Of a stretch of DNA of 18,216 nucleotides, positions 1-6,028 are shown one piece after another. Source of the stretch: Brevundimonas sp. UBA5936 (GTDB lineage Bacteria; Pseudomonadota; Alphaproteobacteria; Caulobacterales; Caulobacteraceae); assembly GCA_002430835.1 (NCBI GenBank), contig DJDA01000031.1:1-18216 (forward strand), read 5' to 3'. Numbering within the stretch: the stretch's first letter is position 1; every line of letters begins with the position of its first letter. A program made the translations under genes and the position numbers. The notes under the pieces were generated by a model. The model was not told the DNA's origin. It ran no database searches and saw only the letters and a program-made list of their open reading frames with translations.

Positions 1-54
1 CCCGCCACAACCGCCAACGGCAACACCATGTTCAGCGGCGACAAGGCCGACTGA
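1..54 (+). CDS. 3' end of an unidentified gene
   Basis: Frame 1 is open from the left edge and ends at TGA 52-54, giving a C-terminus that reads PATTANGNTMFSGDKAD. Only 17 residues are visible, with no recognisable domain, so no function can be given. A perfect hairpin (92-123) lies 38 bases past the stop, where a 3' end would be expected, and the next gene converges from the other strand. The call rests on the open frame and this placement alone. Confidence 0.35.
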   Translation, partial: PATTANGNTMFSGDKAD

Positions 55-91
55 CGCCCACATGTCCGCCGTGACGCGCGCGCCTCCCCTT

Positions 92-123
92 CCGCTCATC
101 CCGGCGTCCGCCGGGATGAGCGG
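92..123. repeat. Intergenic palindrome, REP-like
   Basis: A perfect 13-bp inverted repeat spans 92-104 and 111-123, with arms starting CCGCTCATCCCGG. The six-base loop can close two further pairs. There is no T-run on either side, so it is not a classical intrinsic terminator. It lies between two convergent genes, and its CATCCCGG..CCGGGATG core resembles dispersed palindromic elements common in GC-rich proteobacteria. I see no second copy in this window, so the repeat-family assignment is inference; it could also protect mRNA 3' ends. Confidence 0.55.
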
Positions 124-164
124 GGGTAAAGCTCATCTCCCAATTTGACGGGCTTTCACGCACG

Positions 165-193
165 AAAAAGGGGCGACGCGAACGCCGCCCCTT
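165..193 (-). terminator. Intrinsic terminator of the Hsp20 gene
   Basis: Arms 168-175 (AAGGGGCG) and 186-193 (CGCCCCTT) form an 8-bp GC-rich stem with a ten-base loop. Read on the minus strand, the stem is followed by five Ts (165-169). It lies about 27 bases beyond the stop of the minus-strand Hsp20 gene, the expected place for its terminator. Confidence 0.75.
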
Positions 194-220
194 CGACTTT
201 TCAGTCAGGCGTGAGGCCTT

Positions 221-700
221 TTAGGCCGCCTTCTTGGCCTTGGTCTCAACCTTGCCTTCGATCAGGGTCGAGCCGGTGGCGATCTCGATGCTGCGGGGCT
301 TGAGGGCCTCGGGCAGTTCGCGCTTCAGCTCGACGGTCAGCAGGCCGTTGGCCAGGGCCGCGCCCTTGACCACCACATAGTCGGCCAGCTGGAAGCGGCG
401 CTCGAAGTCGCGCTCGGCCAGGCCGCGATGCAGATAGGTCTTCTGGGGGGCGCCGTCGTCGTTGGCGGCCTTCTTGCCGGTGACGGTCAGAAGGTTCTCC
501 TTCGCCTCGATGTTCAGCTCATCGGCCGAGAAACCGGCGACGGCGATCTCGATGCGATAGGCGTCCTCGCCGGTCGTCTCGATGTTGTAGGGGGGCCAGC
601 CGTTTTCCTGGCTGGAGCGCGCGGCGCTTTCCAGCTGGCGGGCCAGGCGGTCGAAACCGACGGCGGAACGGTACAGCGGCGAGAAATCATAGGTACGCAT
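221..700 (-). CDS. ibpA: Small heat-shock protein, IbpA/Hsp20 family
   Basis: A 159-residue ATP-independent holdase chaperone that should bind unfolding proteins in the cytoplasm under heat stress and pass them to DnaK/ClpB. The N-terminus (MRTYDFSPLYRSAVGFDRL) is nearly the enterobacterial IbpA/IbpB signature. An alpha-crystallin domain follows at about residues 35-140: PPYNIE, an IAVAGFSADEL strand, TYLHRGLAERDFERRFQLAD, and the ANGLLTVEL strand ending in the family's conserved A-x-x-NGLL motif. The C-terminal tail has an IEI element and a lysine/alanine-rich extension (KVETKAKKAA). The start is fixed by AAGGA six bases upstream of ATG, which is sequestered in a ROSE-type thermometer. The gene is monocistronic, with its own terminator at 165-193. 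The family call is secure; the symbol is by similarity. Confidence 0.93.
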   Translation of the reverse strand: MRTYDFSPLYRSAVGFDRLARQLESAARSSQENGWPPYNIETTGEDAYRIEIAVAGFSADELNIEAKENLLTVTGKKAANDDGAPQKTYLHRGLAERDFERRFQLADYVVVKGAALANGLLTVELKRELPEALKPRSIEIATGSTLIEGKVETKAKKAA

Positions 701-702
701 GG

Positions 703-805
703 GTCATCCTTCTGACATTCAGCAAGGTTGAGCCGCCCGGCGATTTGGCCCCGGACGACGGAGGGTTTCAGTCCCGGCGGTCCGTAATCGGCCCCGTCAG
801 GTCTG
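703..805 (-). promoter_or_regulatory. ROSE-type RNA thermometer in the Hsp20 5' UTR
   Basis: On the minus strand the last hairpin before the start codon pairs CCUU-G-CUGA (727-719) with UCAGAAGG (715-708). It gives eight base pairs, a three-base loop and one unpaired G (complement of C723). The Shine-Dalgarno AAGGA (711-707) is buried in this stem, six bases before ATG. The UUGCU motif facing the ribosome site with an extra G is the hallmark of ROSE elements in rhizobial and enteric small heat-shock mRNAs, where melting on warming frees the SD. Further GC-rich stems lie upstream, for example GGAC 753-756 with GTCC 780-783. A possible RpoH-type -35 (CTTG, minus strand 864-861) lies farther up but its -10 is poor. 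Confidence 0.82.
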
Positions 806-964
806 GAGAGCCCAGGATCGGCGCTCTCGGATGAAGAGGTAGGAGGCCGTTTTCCGAGCGCAAGGGGCGCGCGAAATCGTCGCTTTCGGCCTCTGCGCCT
901 TGCCGTGGCCGCGAAGCGCCGTAAGGGTTTACCCTTCCTTGTCCAGGATCGACCGGAGCCCGCC

Positions 965-1765
965 ATGCGAACCTTCGCCCTCAGCGCCGTCGCGGCGTGT
1001 CTGCTCGCCTCGCCCGCCCTCGCCCAATCGGGCCCGCCGGAGGCCGCGTCGCTGCCGCACCGCCAGGGTCTGTCGATGGAGATGCCGAGCTTCTCCGAGG
1101 ATGCGGCGCTTCAGGCGGCCGTGGCCGCGACGACCCGGCCCGAGGCCGACCGCGCCCGCGACGGCGAGCGTCATCCGTTCGAGACCCTGACCTTTTGGGG
1201 GCTGCAACCCGGTCTGACGGTGGTGGAGATCGAGCCGGGCCGCGCCGGCTGGTGGCGCAACATTTTGGAGCCCTATGCGGCGGCGACCGGCGGGCGCTAC
1301 GTCCCGGTCAACCGCCCGACCGAGGGCATGGGCGTCGCCGACGGGACGGCGGACATGGTCGTGGTGGCCCGCGCCTTCCACAACTGGTCGCGCGACGGCC
1401 GGGCCGAGCCCTATCTGGCGGTCTTCTTCACGGCGCTGAAGCCCGGCGGCGTGCTGGCGGTCGAGCAGCACCGCGCGGCCGAGGGGCTGAACGTGACCGA
1501 GACGGCGCCGAACGGCTATGTGCCCGAGAGCTGGGTCATCCACGCCGCCCGCCGCGCGGGCTTCGAGCTGGAGGCCCGCAGCGAGCTGAACGCCAACCCC
1601 AAGGACGACCGCGACCACCCGTTCGGGGTGTGGACGTTGAAGCCCACGCGCACCTCGGAACGTGACGGCCGGGCTCTGACGGCGGATGAGCGCGCGGCGC
1701 TGGACGCCATCGGCGAGAGCGACCGGATGACCCTGCGTTTCCGCAAGCCCTACGCGGCGGACTGA
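965..1765 (+). CDS. Exported class I SAM methyltransferase-like protein
   Basis: A 266-residue protein with a clear Sec signal peptide at residues 1-20 (hydrophobic AACLLASPALA, cleavage after PALA). The body looks like the 'predicted methyltransferase' group related to COG4798, with a Rossmann-type layout: strand and motif-I region LTVVEIEPGRAGW (84-96), ADMVVVARAFHNW (129-141) and LKPGGVLAVEQHR (158-170). The tail contains HPFGVWTLKP and IGESDRMTLRFRKP. Motif I lacks the usual GxGxG, so SAM binding is uncertain, and the substrate is unknown. The frame stays open 60 bases upstream, but ATG 965 is preferred because it gives the signal peptide and has GGAG just upstream. The next gene is its paralogue and shares the same C-terminal signature. 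Confidence 0.78.
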   Translation: MRTFALSAVAACLLASPALAQSGPPEAASLPHRQGLSMEMPSFSEDAALQAAVAATTRPEADRARDGERHPFETLTFWGLQPGLTVVEIEPGRAGWWRNILEPYAAATGGRYVPVNRPTEGMGVADGTADMVVVARAFHNWSRDGRAEPYLAVFFTALKPGGVLAVEQHRAAEGLNVTETAPNGYVPESWVIHAARRAGFELEARSELNANPKDDRDHPFGVWTLKPTRTSERDGRALTADERAALDAIGESDRMTLRFRKPYAAD

Positions 1766-1793
1766 CGGCCCGATGACAATGCAGTGCGTGGTT

Positions 1794-1821
1794 TTGACCC
1801 TGGCGCAGAAGCGCCTTAAGC
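1794..1821 (+). promoter_or_regulatory. Possible sigma-70-type promoter before the lipoprotein gene
   Basis: TTGACC (1794-1799) lies 16 bases before TTAAGC (1816-1821) in the 93-base gap between the two methyltransferase-like genes. The spacer contains a small hairpin, GGCGC-AGAA-GCGCC (1802-1815). The -35 is good but the -10 is weak. The gap could instead simply be transcribed through from the upstream gene. Confidence 0.25.
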
Positions 1822-1858
1822 CCCAAGCGAAGACACCCGGCGGCGAGAGGAAGCGCGC

Positions 1859-2770
1859 ATGACAGAACGATCGACGCGGCGATCCGTCCTGACCGGCGCC
1901 AGCGCCTTGGCCCTGGTCGCGCCCCTGTTCGGCCTGGCGGCCTGCGGCCGCAAGGAAGAGGCGCCGACGCCCACCGCGCCCGACGCGCCCAAGGGCCCGC
2001 CGGAAGGCTCGCTGGAATGGGCGGTCGCCGGGGCCTGGCGTCCGGCGGACGACAAGGCGCGCGACGCCTGGCGTCACCCGGTCGAGACCCTGCGGTTCTT
2101 CGGCCTGCAGCCTAAGATGACGGTGGTCGACTTCTGGCCCGGCAGCGGCTGGTACGCCGAAATCCTGGCCCCCTATCTGAACAAGGGCGGCGGCGCCCTC
2201 TATCTGGCGGGCTTCGTCGAGGGGCCGAACGCCGACCCGGCCCAGGTCGCCATCAACAACGCCCTGAAGGCCCGCATCCTGGCCGACAAGAAGCTGTATG
2301 GCCCGGTGCAGTTCACCGCCTTCGGTCCCGGCTCGCCGCCTGTGGCCCCGGCGGGGACGGCCGACATGGTGCTGTTCATGCGCTACATCCAGGCCTGGAT
2401 GGCGGCCGGGATCGCCGAAAAGGCCTTCGCCGACGCTTTCACGGCCCTGCGCCCCGGCGGCATCCTGGGCATCGAACAGCATCGCCTTCAGCCGGACGAG
2501 GATCAGGATCCGGCCGCCGCCAACGGCTATGTGCAGGAGGCCTTCGTCAAGCAGTTGGCCCAGGAGGCCGGCTTCATCTTCGTCGAGGCGTCCGAGATCA
2601 ACGCCAATCCGGCCGACACCAAGGACCATCCGTTCGGCGTCGAGACTCTGGCGCCGCGCCGCCTGACGGCGCCCTTGGGTCAGCCCGCCGATCCCGAGTT
2701 CGATCGGGCCAAGTATGACGCCATCGGCGAAAGCGACCGCATGACGCTGAAGTTCAGGAAGCCCGAGTGA
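1859..2770 (+). CDS. Methyltransferase-like putative lipoprotein (Tat/lipobox signal)
   Basis: A 303-residue paralogue of the preceding protein. The N-terminus has a twin-arginine-like motif (TRRSVLTG, 6-13), a hydrophobic stretch and a lipobox GLAAC with Cys29, followed by a Pro/Ala-rich linker, so it is probably an exported lipoprotein. The Rossmann-like core has MTVVDFWPGSGWYAEIL (87-103), with a better glycine motif than the upstream copy. It continues with ADMVLFMRYIQAW (168-180) and LRPGGILGIEQHR (197-209), and ends IGESDRMTLKFRKPE. The start has GAGAGGA upstream. A segment around 105-160 is longer than in the upstream copy. Its stop overlaps the GTG start of the hydrolase gene, suggesting translational coupling. 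Substrate and any SAM dependence outside the cytoplasm are unknown. Confidence 0.78.
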   Translation: MTERSTRRSVLTGASALALVAPLFGLAACGRKEEAPTPTAPDAPKGPPEGSLEWAVAGAWRPADDKARDAWRHPVETLRFFGLQPKMTVVDFWPGSGWYAEILAPYLNKGGGALYLAGFVEGPNADPAQVAINNALKARILADKKLYGPVQFTAFGPGSPPVAPAGTADMVLFMRYIQAWMAAGIAEKAFADAFTALRPGGILGIEQHRLQPDEDQDPAAANGYVQEAFVKQLAQEAGFIFVEASEINANPADTKDHPFGVETLAPRRLTAPLGQPADPEFDRAKYDAIGESDRMTLKFRKPE

Positions 2771-3798
2771 GCCGCACCGCCGCCTTCGCCGCCCATGCGC
2801 CCCTGATGGGGGTGCCCGGCGCCGCCAGCCCGCCGGGAGGCGAGGGCGACTGATTCCGCGGCGCCGGGGGCCTGCGCCTGCGCGCCGGCTTCTGGACGCC
2901 CTCGACCCTGCAGGCCAAGACGCCGCGCGGAACGGTCGTTCTCAGCCCCGGCCGCACCGAACCGATCGAGAAGTATTTCGAGCTGATCGGCAACTTCCTG
3001 GCGCGCGGCTTCTGCGTCCTGGCCCATGACTGGCGCGGTCAGGGGCTGTCGGCGCGGCTGCTGCCGGACCGCCTGCGCGGCCACGCCCGCGCGGTCGAGG
3101 AATTCCTCGACGACTACGCCCGCCTGCTGGACGCCTATGAGGCGCGGGCGCCCAAGCCGTGGATCATGGTCGGCCACTCGATGGGCGGCGCCCTAAATCT
3201 GCTGACGTTGGAAGGCGATGAGACCCGTTTCGCGGGGGCCGTCCTGTCCAGTCCCATGCTGCGCATCAAGACCGGCAAGCGGTCGATGTGGACGGTCAAG
3301 CTGGCGGTGCGCTGGGCCCTGCGTCACGGCAAGGCTGGGGACTATGTGCTGGACGATCCGGATGATCCCTTCGACCACACCTTCGAGAAGGACGGCCTGA
3401 CCTCGGATCAGGCGCGCTACGATCTGTGGCGGCAGCAGCTCTACGCCTGCCCGCACCTGGCCATCGGCGGCCCGACCTGGGGCTGGCTGGCCTTCGCCCT
3501 GGATGCGGGCGAGCGGGCGCTGAAGCCCCGCGCGCTCAAGAGCGTGAAAATACCGGTCTGCGTGGTTCAGGCGGCCGAGGACGACAAGGTGTGGAAGCAG
3601 ACCAACCGCTGGGCGGCCCGGCGCATGGGTCGCGGTCGCTATGTCGAGGTGCCGACAGCCAGGCATGAGGTCATCATGGAGGTCGACGACCTGCGCGGCG
3701 TCTTCCTGCACGAGTTCGACGCCCTGGCCGACTATGTGGCGCCGGGCGCCGCCGCGCCTTCGGCCTCTCCGGCCGCGCGGACCGCCGAACCGGCCTGA
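2767..3798 (+). pseudogene. Alpha/beta hydrolase (lysophospholipase-like), in-frame TGA at codon 29
   Basis: From GTG 2767, which overlaps the upstream stop as GTGA, one frame runs 343 codons to TGA 3796-3798 with a single interruption, TGA at 2851-2853. Downstream it is a complete serine hydrolase of the PldB/monoacylglycerol-lipase type. It has HDWRGQGLS, nucleophile motif GHSMGG (Ser138 counting from the GTG), a candidate acid in AAEDDKV (about Asp273) and His300 in TARHEV. The stop sits in EGD-stop-FRGAGGLRLRAGFW, where a Trp codon (TGG) would fit, so one G-to-A change explains it. No ATG, GTG or TTG restart precedes the catalytic core. A start at ATG 3166 would lose the oxyanion-hole region and the first strands. 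It is either a recent nonsense mutation, a sequencing error, or read through. Catalytic residues and codon use otherwise look intact. Confidence 0.72.
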
Positions 3799-3802
3799 TC
3801 CG

Positions 3803-4585
3803 TCAGGAAAGGCCGAGCAGGGACAGGGCTTGGATCGTCAGGCGCGCGTCGCCGGCCGCCAGGACGCGGCCGTCGGCGTCGTACGGCGCGCCGCCTCGCC
3901 AGTCAGTGAAGCGGCCGCCCGCGGCCTCGACCAGAGGCTTGTGCGCCGACCAGTCCCAGACCTTCAGCTCGCTTTCGGCCACCAGGTCGATGCGCCCGGC
4001 CGCGACCATGGCGTAGGCGTAGCCGTCGCACCCCAGTCGGGCCAGGCGGGCCGAGGCGCGCAGGCGGTCCCAGGCGGCGCGGTCGGCGCCGATGAAGATC
4101 TCAGGGTCGGTGGTGGCGATCAGGGCCTGACCCAGATCGGGGCAGGCGCGGGTCTTCAGCGGGGTTTCGTGATCGCCTTTCAGCAGGCGCGCGCCCGACG
4201 GGCCGCCCAGGAAGACCTCGTCCAGATAGGGCTGGCCCACGGCGCCGATCACGGGCGCGCCCTCCTGGCGCAGGGCGATCAGGGTGGTCCACAGGGGCAG
4301 GCCGGCGATGAAGGCGCGGGTGCCGTCGATCGGGTCCAGCACCCAGACGTGGTCGGCGTCGGGGCGATCCTCGCCGTATTCCTCGCCGATGACGCCGTGA
4401 TCGGGATAACGGGCGGCGATCAGGCGACGGATGGCCGCCTCGGCGGCGCGGTCGGCCTCGGTGACGGGGTCGAAGGCACCGGGGCCGCCCTTGTCTTCCT
4501 GCGTGAAGTCGCCGCGGAAGAAGGGCAGGGCGACGCGGGCCGCTTCATGCGACAGGGCGACGGCGAAGGATTCCAGCTCGGTCAT
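3803..4585 (-). CDS. hisN: Histidinol-phosphatase, inositol monophosphatase family (HisN-like)
   Basis: A 260-residue Mg-dependent phosphatase of the IMPase fold. The metal-binding motifs are all visible: FDPVTEADRAAE, the Glu pair in GEEYGE, WVLDPIDGTRAFIAGLPLW and the late WDWSAHKPLVEAAGG. The DPIDGTRAFI-GLPLW-TLIAL form is typical of HisN-type histidinol-phosphatases, which dephosphorylate L-histidinol phosphate in histidine synthesis. A role on inositol phosphates or other sugar phosphates cannot be excluded. ATG 4585 (MTELESF) is chosen; ATG 4600 would add five residues (MYGRG), and neither has a strong SD. It ends four bases from the convergent hydrolase gene. No other his gene is in the window. 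Confidence 0.82.
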   Translation of the reverse strand: MTELESFAVALSHEAARVALPFFRGDFTQEDKGGPGAFDPVTEADRAAEAAIRRLIAARYPDHGVIGEEYGEDRPDADHVWVLDPIDGTRAFIAGLPLWTTLIALRQEGAPVIGAVGQPYLDEVFLGGPSGARLLKGDHETPLKTRACPDLGQALIATTDPEIFIGADRAAWDRLRASARLARLGCDGYAYAMVAAGRIDLVAESELKVWDWSAHKPLVEAAGGRFTDWRGGAPYDADGRVLAAGDARLTIQALSLLGLS

Positions 4586-4661
4586 GCCCCGGCCATACAC
4601 CGCCCGGCGCGTGATGGCCCCAAATTCATTGAATCAAGGGTTCATTGAGCCGCGAAGGCGA

Positions 4662-4934
4662 TCAGGCGGCGGCGGCCAGGGGCGCGTCGGGCCGAGGCTG
4701 GCTGTTGTCGGGGCTGTCGCCCGCGCCGTCGTAGAAATAGCTGACCGGCGTCTGCAGCGCCTCGGCCAACTCCCACAGGCGGGCGGCCGAGATGCGGTTG
4801 GCGCCGCATTCGTACTTCTGGATCTGCTGGAAGCGTATGCCGACGCGGTCGCCCAACTGCTGCTGGGTCAGACCCAGCAGGCGGCGACGGCGACGCAGGC
4901 GACGACCCAGGTGAAGGTCGATCTCGGCGGGCAT
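4662..4934 (-). CDS. XRE/Cro-family helix-turn-helix regulator
   Basis: A 90-residue DNA-binding protein. After a basic N-terminus (HLGRRLRRRRRLLG) there is a five-helix HTH domain with LTQQQLGDRVG, recognition helix region IRFQQIQKYECGANRIS, and ARLWELAEALQTPVSYFYDG. This form is characteristic of a small single-domain XRE family widespread in Caulobacter and rhizobia. The tail is low complexity and alanine-rich. The open frame extends 47 codons upstream, but ATG 4934 is clearly the start: it has AGGAG eight bases upstream and matches the family N-terminus. It is divergent from the GlsB/YeaQ-like gene with a 173-base spacer. The target is unknown. Confidence 0.88.
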   Translation of the reverse strand: MPAEIDLHLGRRLRRRRRLLGLTQQQLGDRVGIRFQQIQKYECGANRISAARLWELAEALQTPVSYFYDGAGDSPDNSQPRPDAPLAAAA

Positions 4935-5107
4935 GACGACTCTCCTGTCTCCCTCGGCCTGTGCCGGATCGGCACGGACAAGGGGACGCGCCGCAAGGCC
5001 TGTGCCGTTTTCGCCCCAAGGGCGAGAGGCTGAGGCGAAGGCGCAACCCGACGCTCGCCCGCGCATTACGGCCAAGGCAGTCAGCTTTTCAGGAAGGGAA
5101 GAGAAGC

Positions 5108-5365
5108 ATGGGTGGATTTGGATTTATCGCCTGGATCATCATCGGCATCGTCGCCGGATGGCTGGCGGAGAAGATCATGAAACGGGATCACGGCCTGCTG
5201 ACCAATCTGATCGTCGGCGTCGTCGGCGCCCTGATCGGCGGGTTCCTGGCCAACAACCTCTTGGGCGTGGACGCCGCAGGCAATTGGATCGTCGGCATCA
5301 TCGTCGCCACCATCGGCGCCGTGGTCCTGCTGTTCCTGCTGGGCCTGGTGAAGCGGCGGACCTGA
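5108..5365 (+). CDS. GlsB/YeaQ/YmgE family stress-response membrane protein
   Basis: An 85-residue integral inner-membrane protein with three predicted helices: FIAWIIIGIVAGWLAEKIM, LIVGVVGALIGGFLANNLLG and WIVGIIVATIGAVVLLFLLG, ending in a basic KRRT tail. The glycine-rich pattern is that of the 'transglycosylase-associated' (GlsB/YeaQ/YmgE) family, commonly induced by envelope or general stress; the biochemical role is not established. ATG 5108 is chosen because it begins the conserved MGGFGFIAW segment and follows a purine-rich AGGAAGGGAAGAG. The frame is open farther upstream, but that sequence is not family-like. It is monocistronic and shares a bidirectional terminator with the next gene. 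Confidence 0.88.
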   Translation: MGGFGFIAWIIIGIVAGWLAEKIMKRDHGLLTNLIVGVVGALIGGFLANNLLGVDAAGNWIVGIIVATIGAVVLLFLLGLVKRRT

Positions 5366-5385
5366 TCGCGGTTTCATCACACAAG

Positions 5386-5418
5386 AAAAAAGGGGCGGCC
5401 CGTCGGGCCGCCCCTTTT
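5386..5418. terminator. Bidirectional intrinsic terminator
   Basis: A perfect 14-bp stem, arms 5388-5401 (AAAAGGGGCGGCCC) and 5405-5418, with loop GTC. Flanking A and T runs serve both strands. It lies between the convergent GlsB-like (+) and PRC-barrel-like (-) genes, about 20 bases from each stop. Confidence 0.88.
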
Positions 5419-5436
5419 GCCGTCGAACCAGACGAT

Positions 5437-5898
5437 TTAGTGAGGTTCGTCGCCGTTCGGTTCGTCGCTGGTCGGCTCATCGGCCGGCGGAGCGTCGGCC
5501 GGAGGGGCGTCAGCCGCGGCGTCCGGGGTCGGTTCAGTCGTGTCCGAGGCGATCGGAGCGGCCGACTGAATGTCCGAGGCGCTGGCGTCGACGACGATGT
5601 CGGCGCCGTCCTGACGGATGCCGGCCAGCGGCACGGGGCGGACCTGGCCATCGGCGGTGCGGACGGTCAGTTCCTGACCGTTGGCGCCGTTCTGGACGCC
5701 GACCAGCTTGCCGATCTCGGCGCCGTCGCTGCCCTTGACGGTCGAGCCCGGCGTGAGGGTCAGGCTCTGGGGAGCCGCGGCCGCCTCAGCGGGAGCCGGT
5801 TCGGGCGTCTGCGGCGTCGTGGCGTCCTGGGCGAAAGCCGGGGCGGCGATGAGGAAGGCGCCGGCGATGCCGGTCAGCAGGGCGGTCTTGCGGATCAT
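5437..5898 (-). CDS. Secreted protein with PRC-barrel-like core and acidic Pro-rich tail
   Basis: A 153-residue protein with a Sec signal peptide at about 1-23 (LLTGIAGAFLIAAPAFA, cleavage before Q). A Pro/Ala/Glu linker follows. The compact core at about 43-112 (GSTVKGSDGAEIGKLVGV, ELTVRTADGQVRPVPLAGI) resembles a PRC-barrel-type beta fold, in which 'V..S.DG..IGKV..V' is typical. The last 40 residues are acidic and proline-rich with short repeats (APPADAPPADEP, SDEPNGDEP). It probably acts in the periplasm; no function can be assigned. ATG 5898 has CCAGGAG eight bases upstream. It is a single gene, convergent with the GlsB-like gene, with its promoter presumably in 5899-6020. Confidence 0.75.
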   Translation of the reverse strand: MIRKTALLTGIAGAFLIAAPAFAQDATTPQTPEPAPAEAAAAPQSLTLTPGSTVKGSDGAEIGKLVGVQNGANGQELTVRTADGQVRPVPLAGIRQDGADIVVDASASDIQSAAPIASDTTEPTPDAAADAPPADAPPADEPTSDEPNGDEPH

Positions 5899-6028
5899 GA
5901 GAAACTCCTGGAAGGGCGAGCCCGGCGCTCGCGAAAAAATGAACCCCCGTGATCTCTGATGGTTTCACCTGCCCTGAAATGACCTTTTACTCGCCCCAAA
6001 CGACCGATTCTTGCTCTTCGGAGGTTGA

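Noticed and set aside
905..964. Upstream start (ATG 905) for the first methyltransferase-like protein
   Set aside because: It would put 20 charged residues before a clean signal peptide; ATG 965 has an SD and starts the signal directly.
929..2629. Long open frame antisense to the two methyltransferase-like genes
   Set aside because: High-GC coding DNA keeps antisense frames open. The sense proteins have signal peptides, SDs and mutual homology, while the antisense product has none of these.
2851..2853. TGA in the hydrolase read as selenocysteine
   Set aside because: The position fits a conserved-looking Trp in an alpha/beta hydrolase, not a redox site, and I see no selenocysteine machinery or convincing downstream SECIS-like structure. 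Mutation or base error is simpler.
4961..5107. N-terminal extension of the GlsB/YeaQ-like protein
   Set aside because: The extra 49 residues are arginine-rich, composition-driven sequence with no family match; the family starts at MGGFGF.
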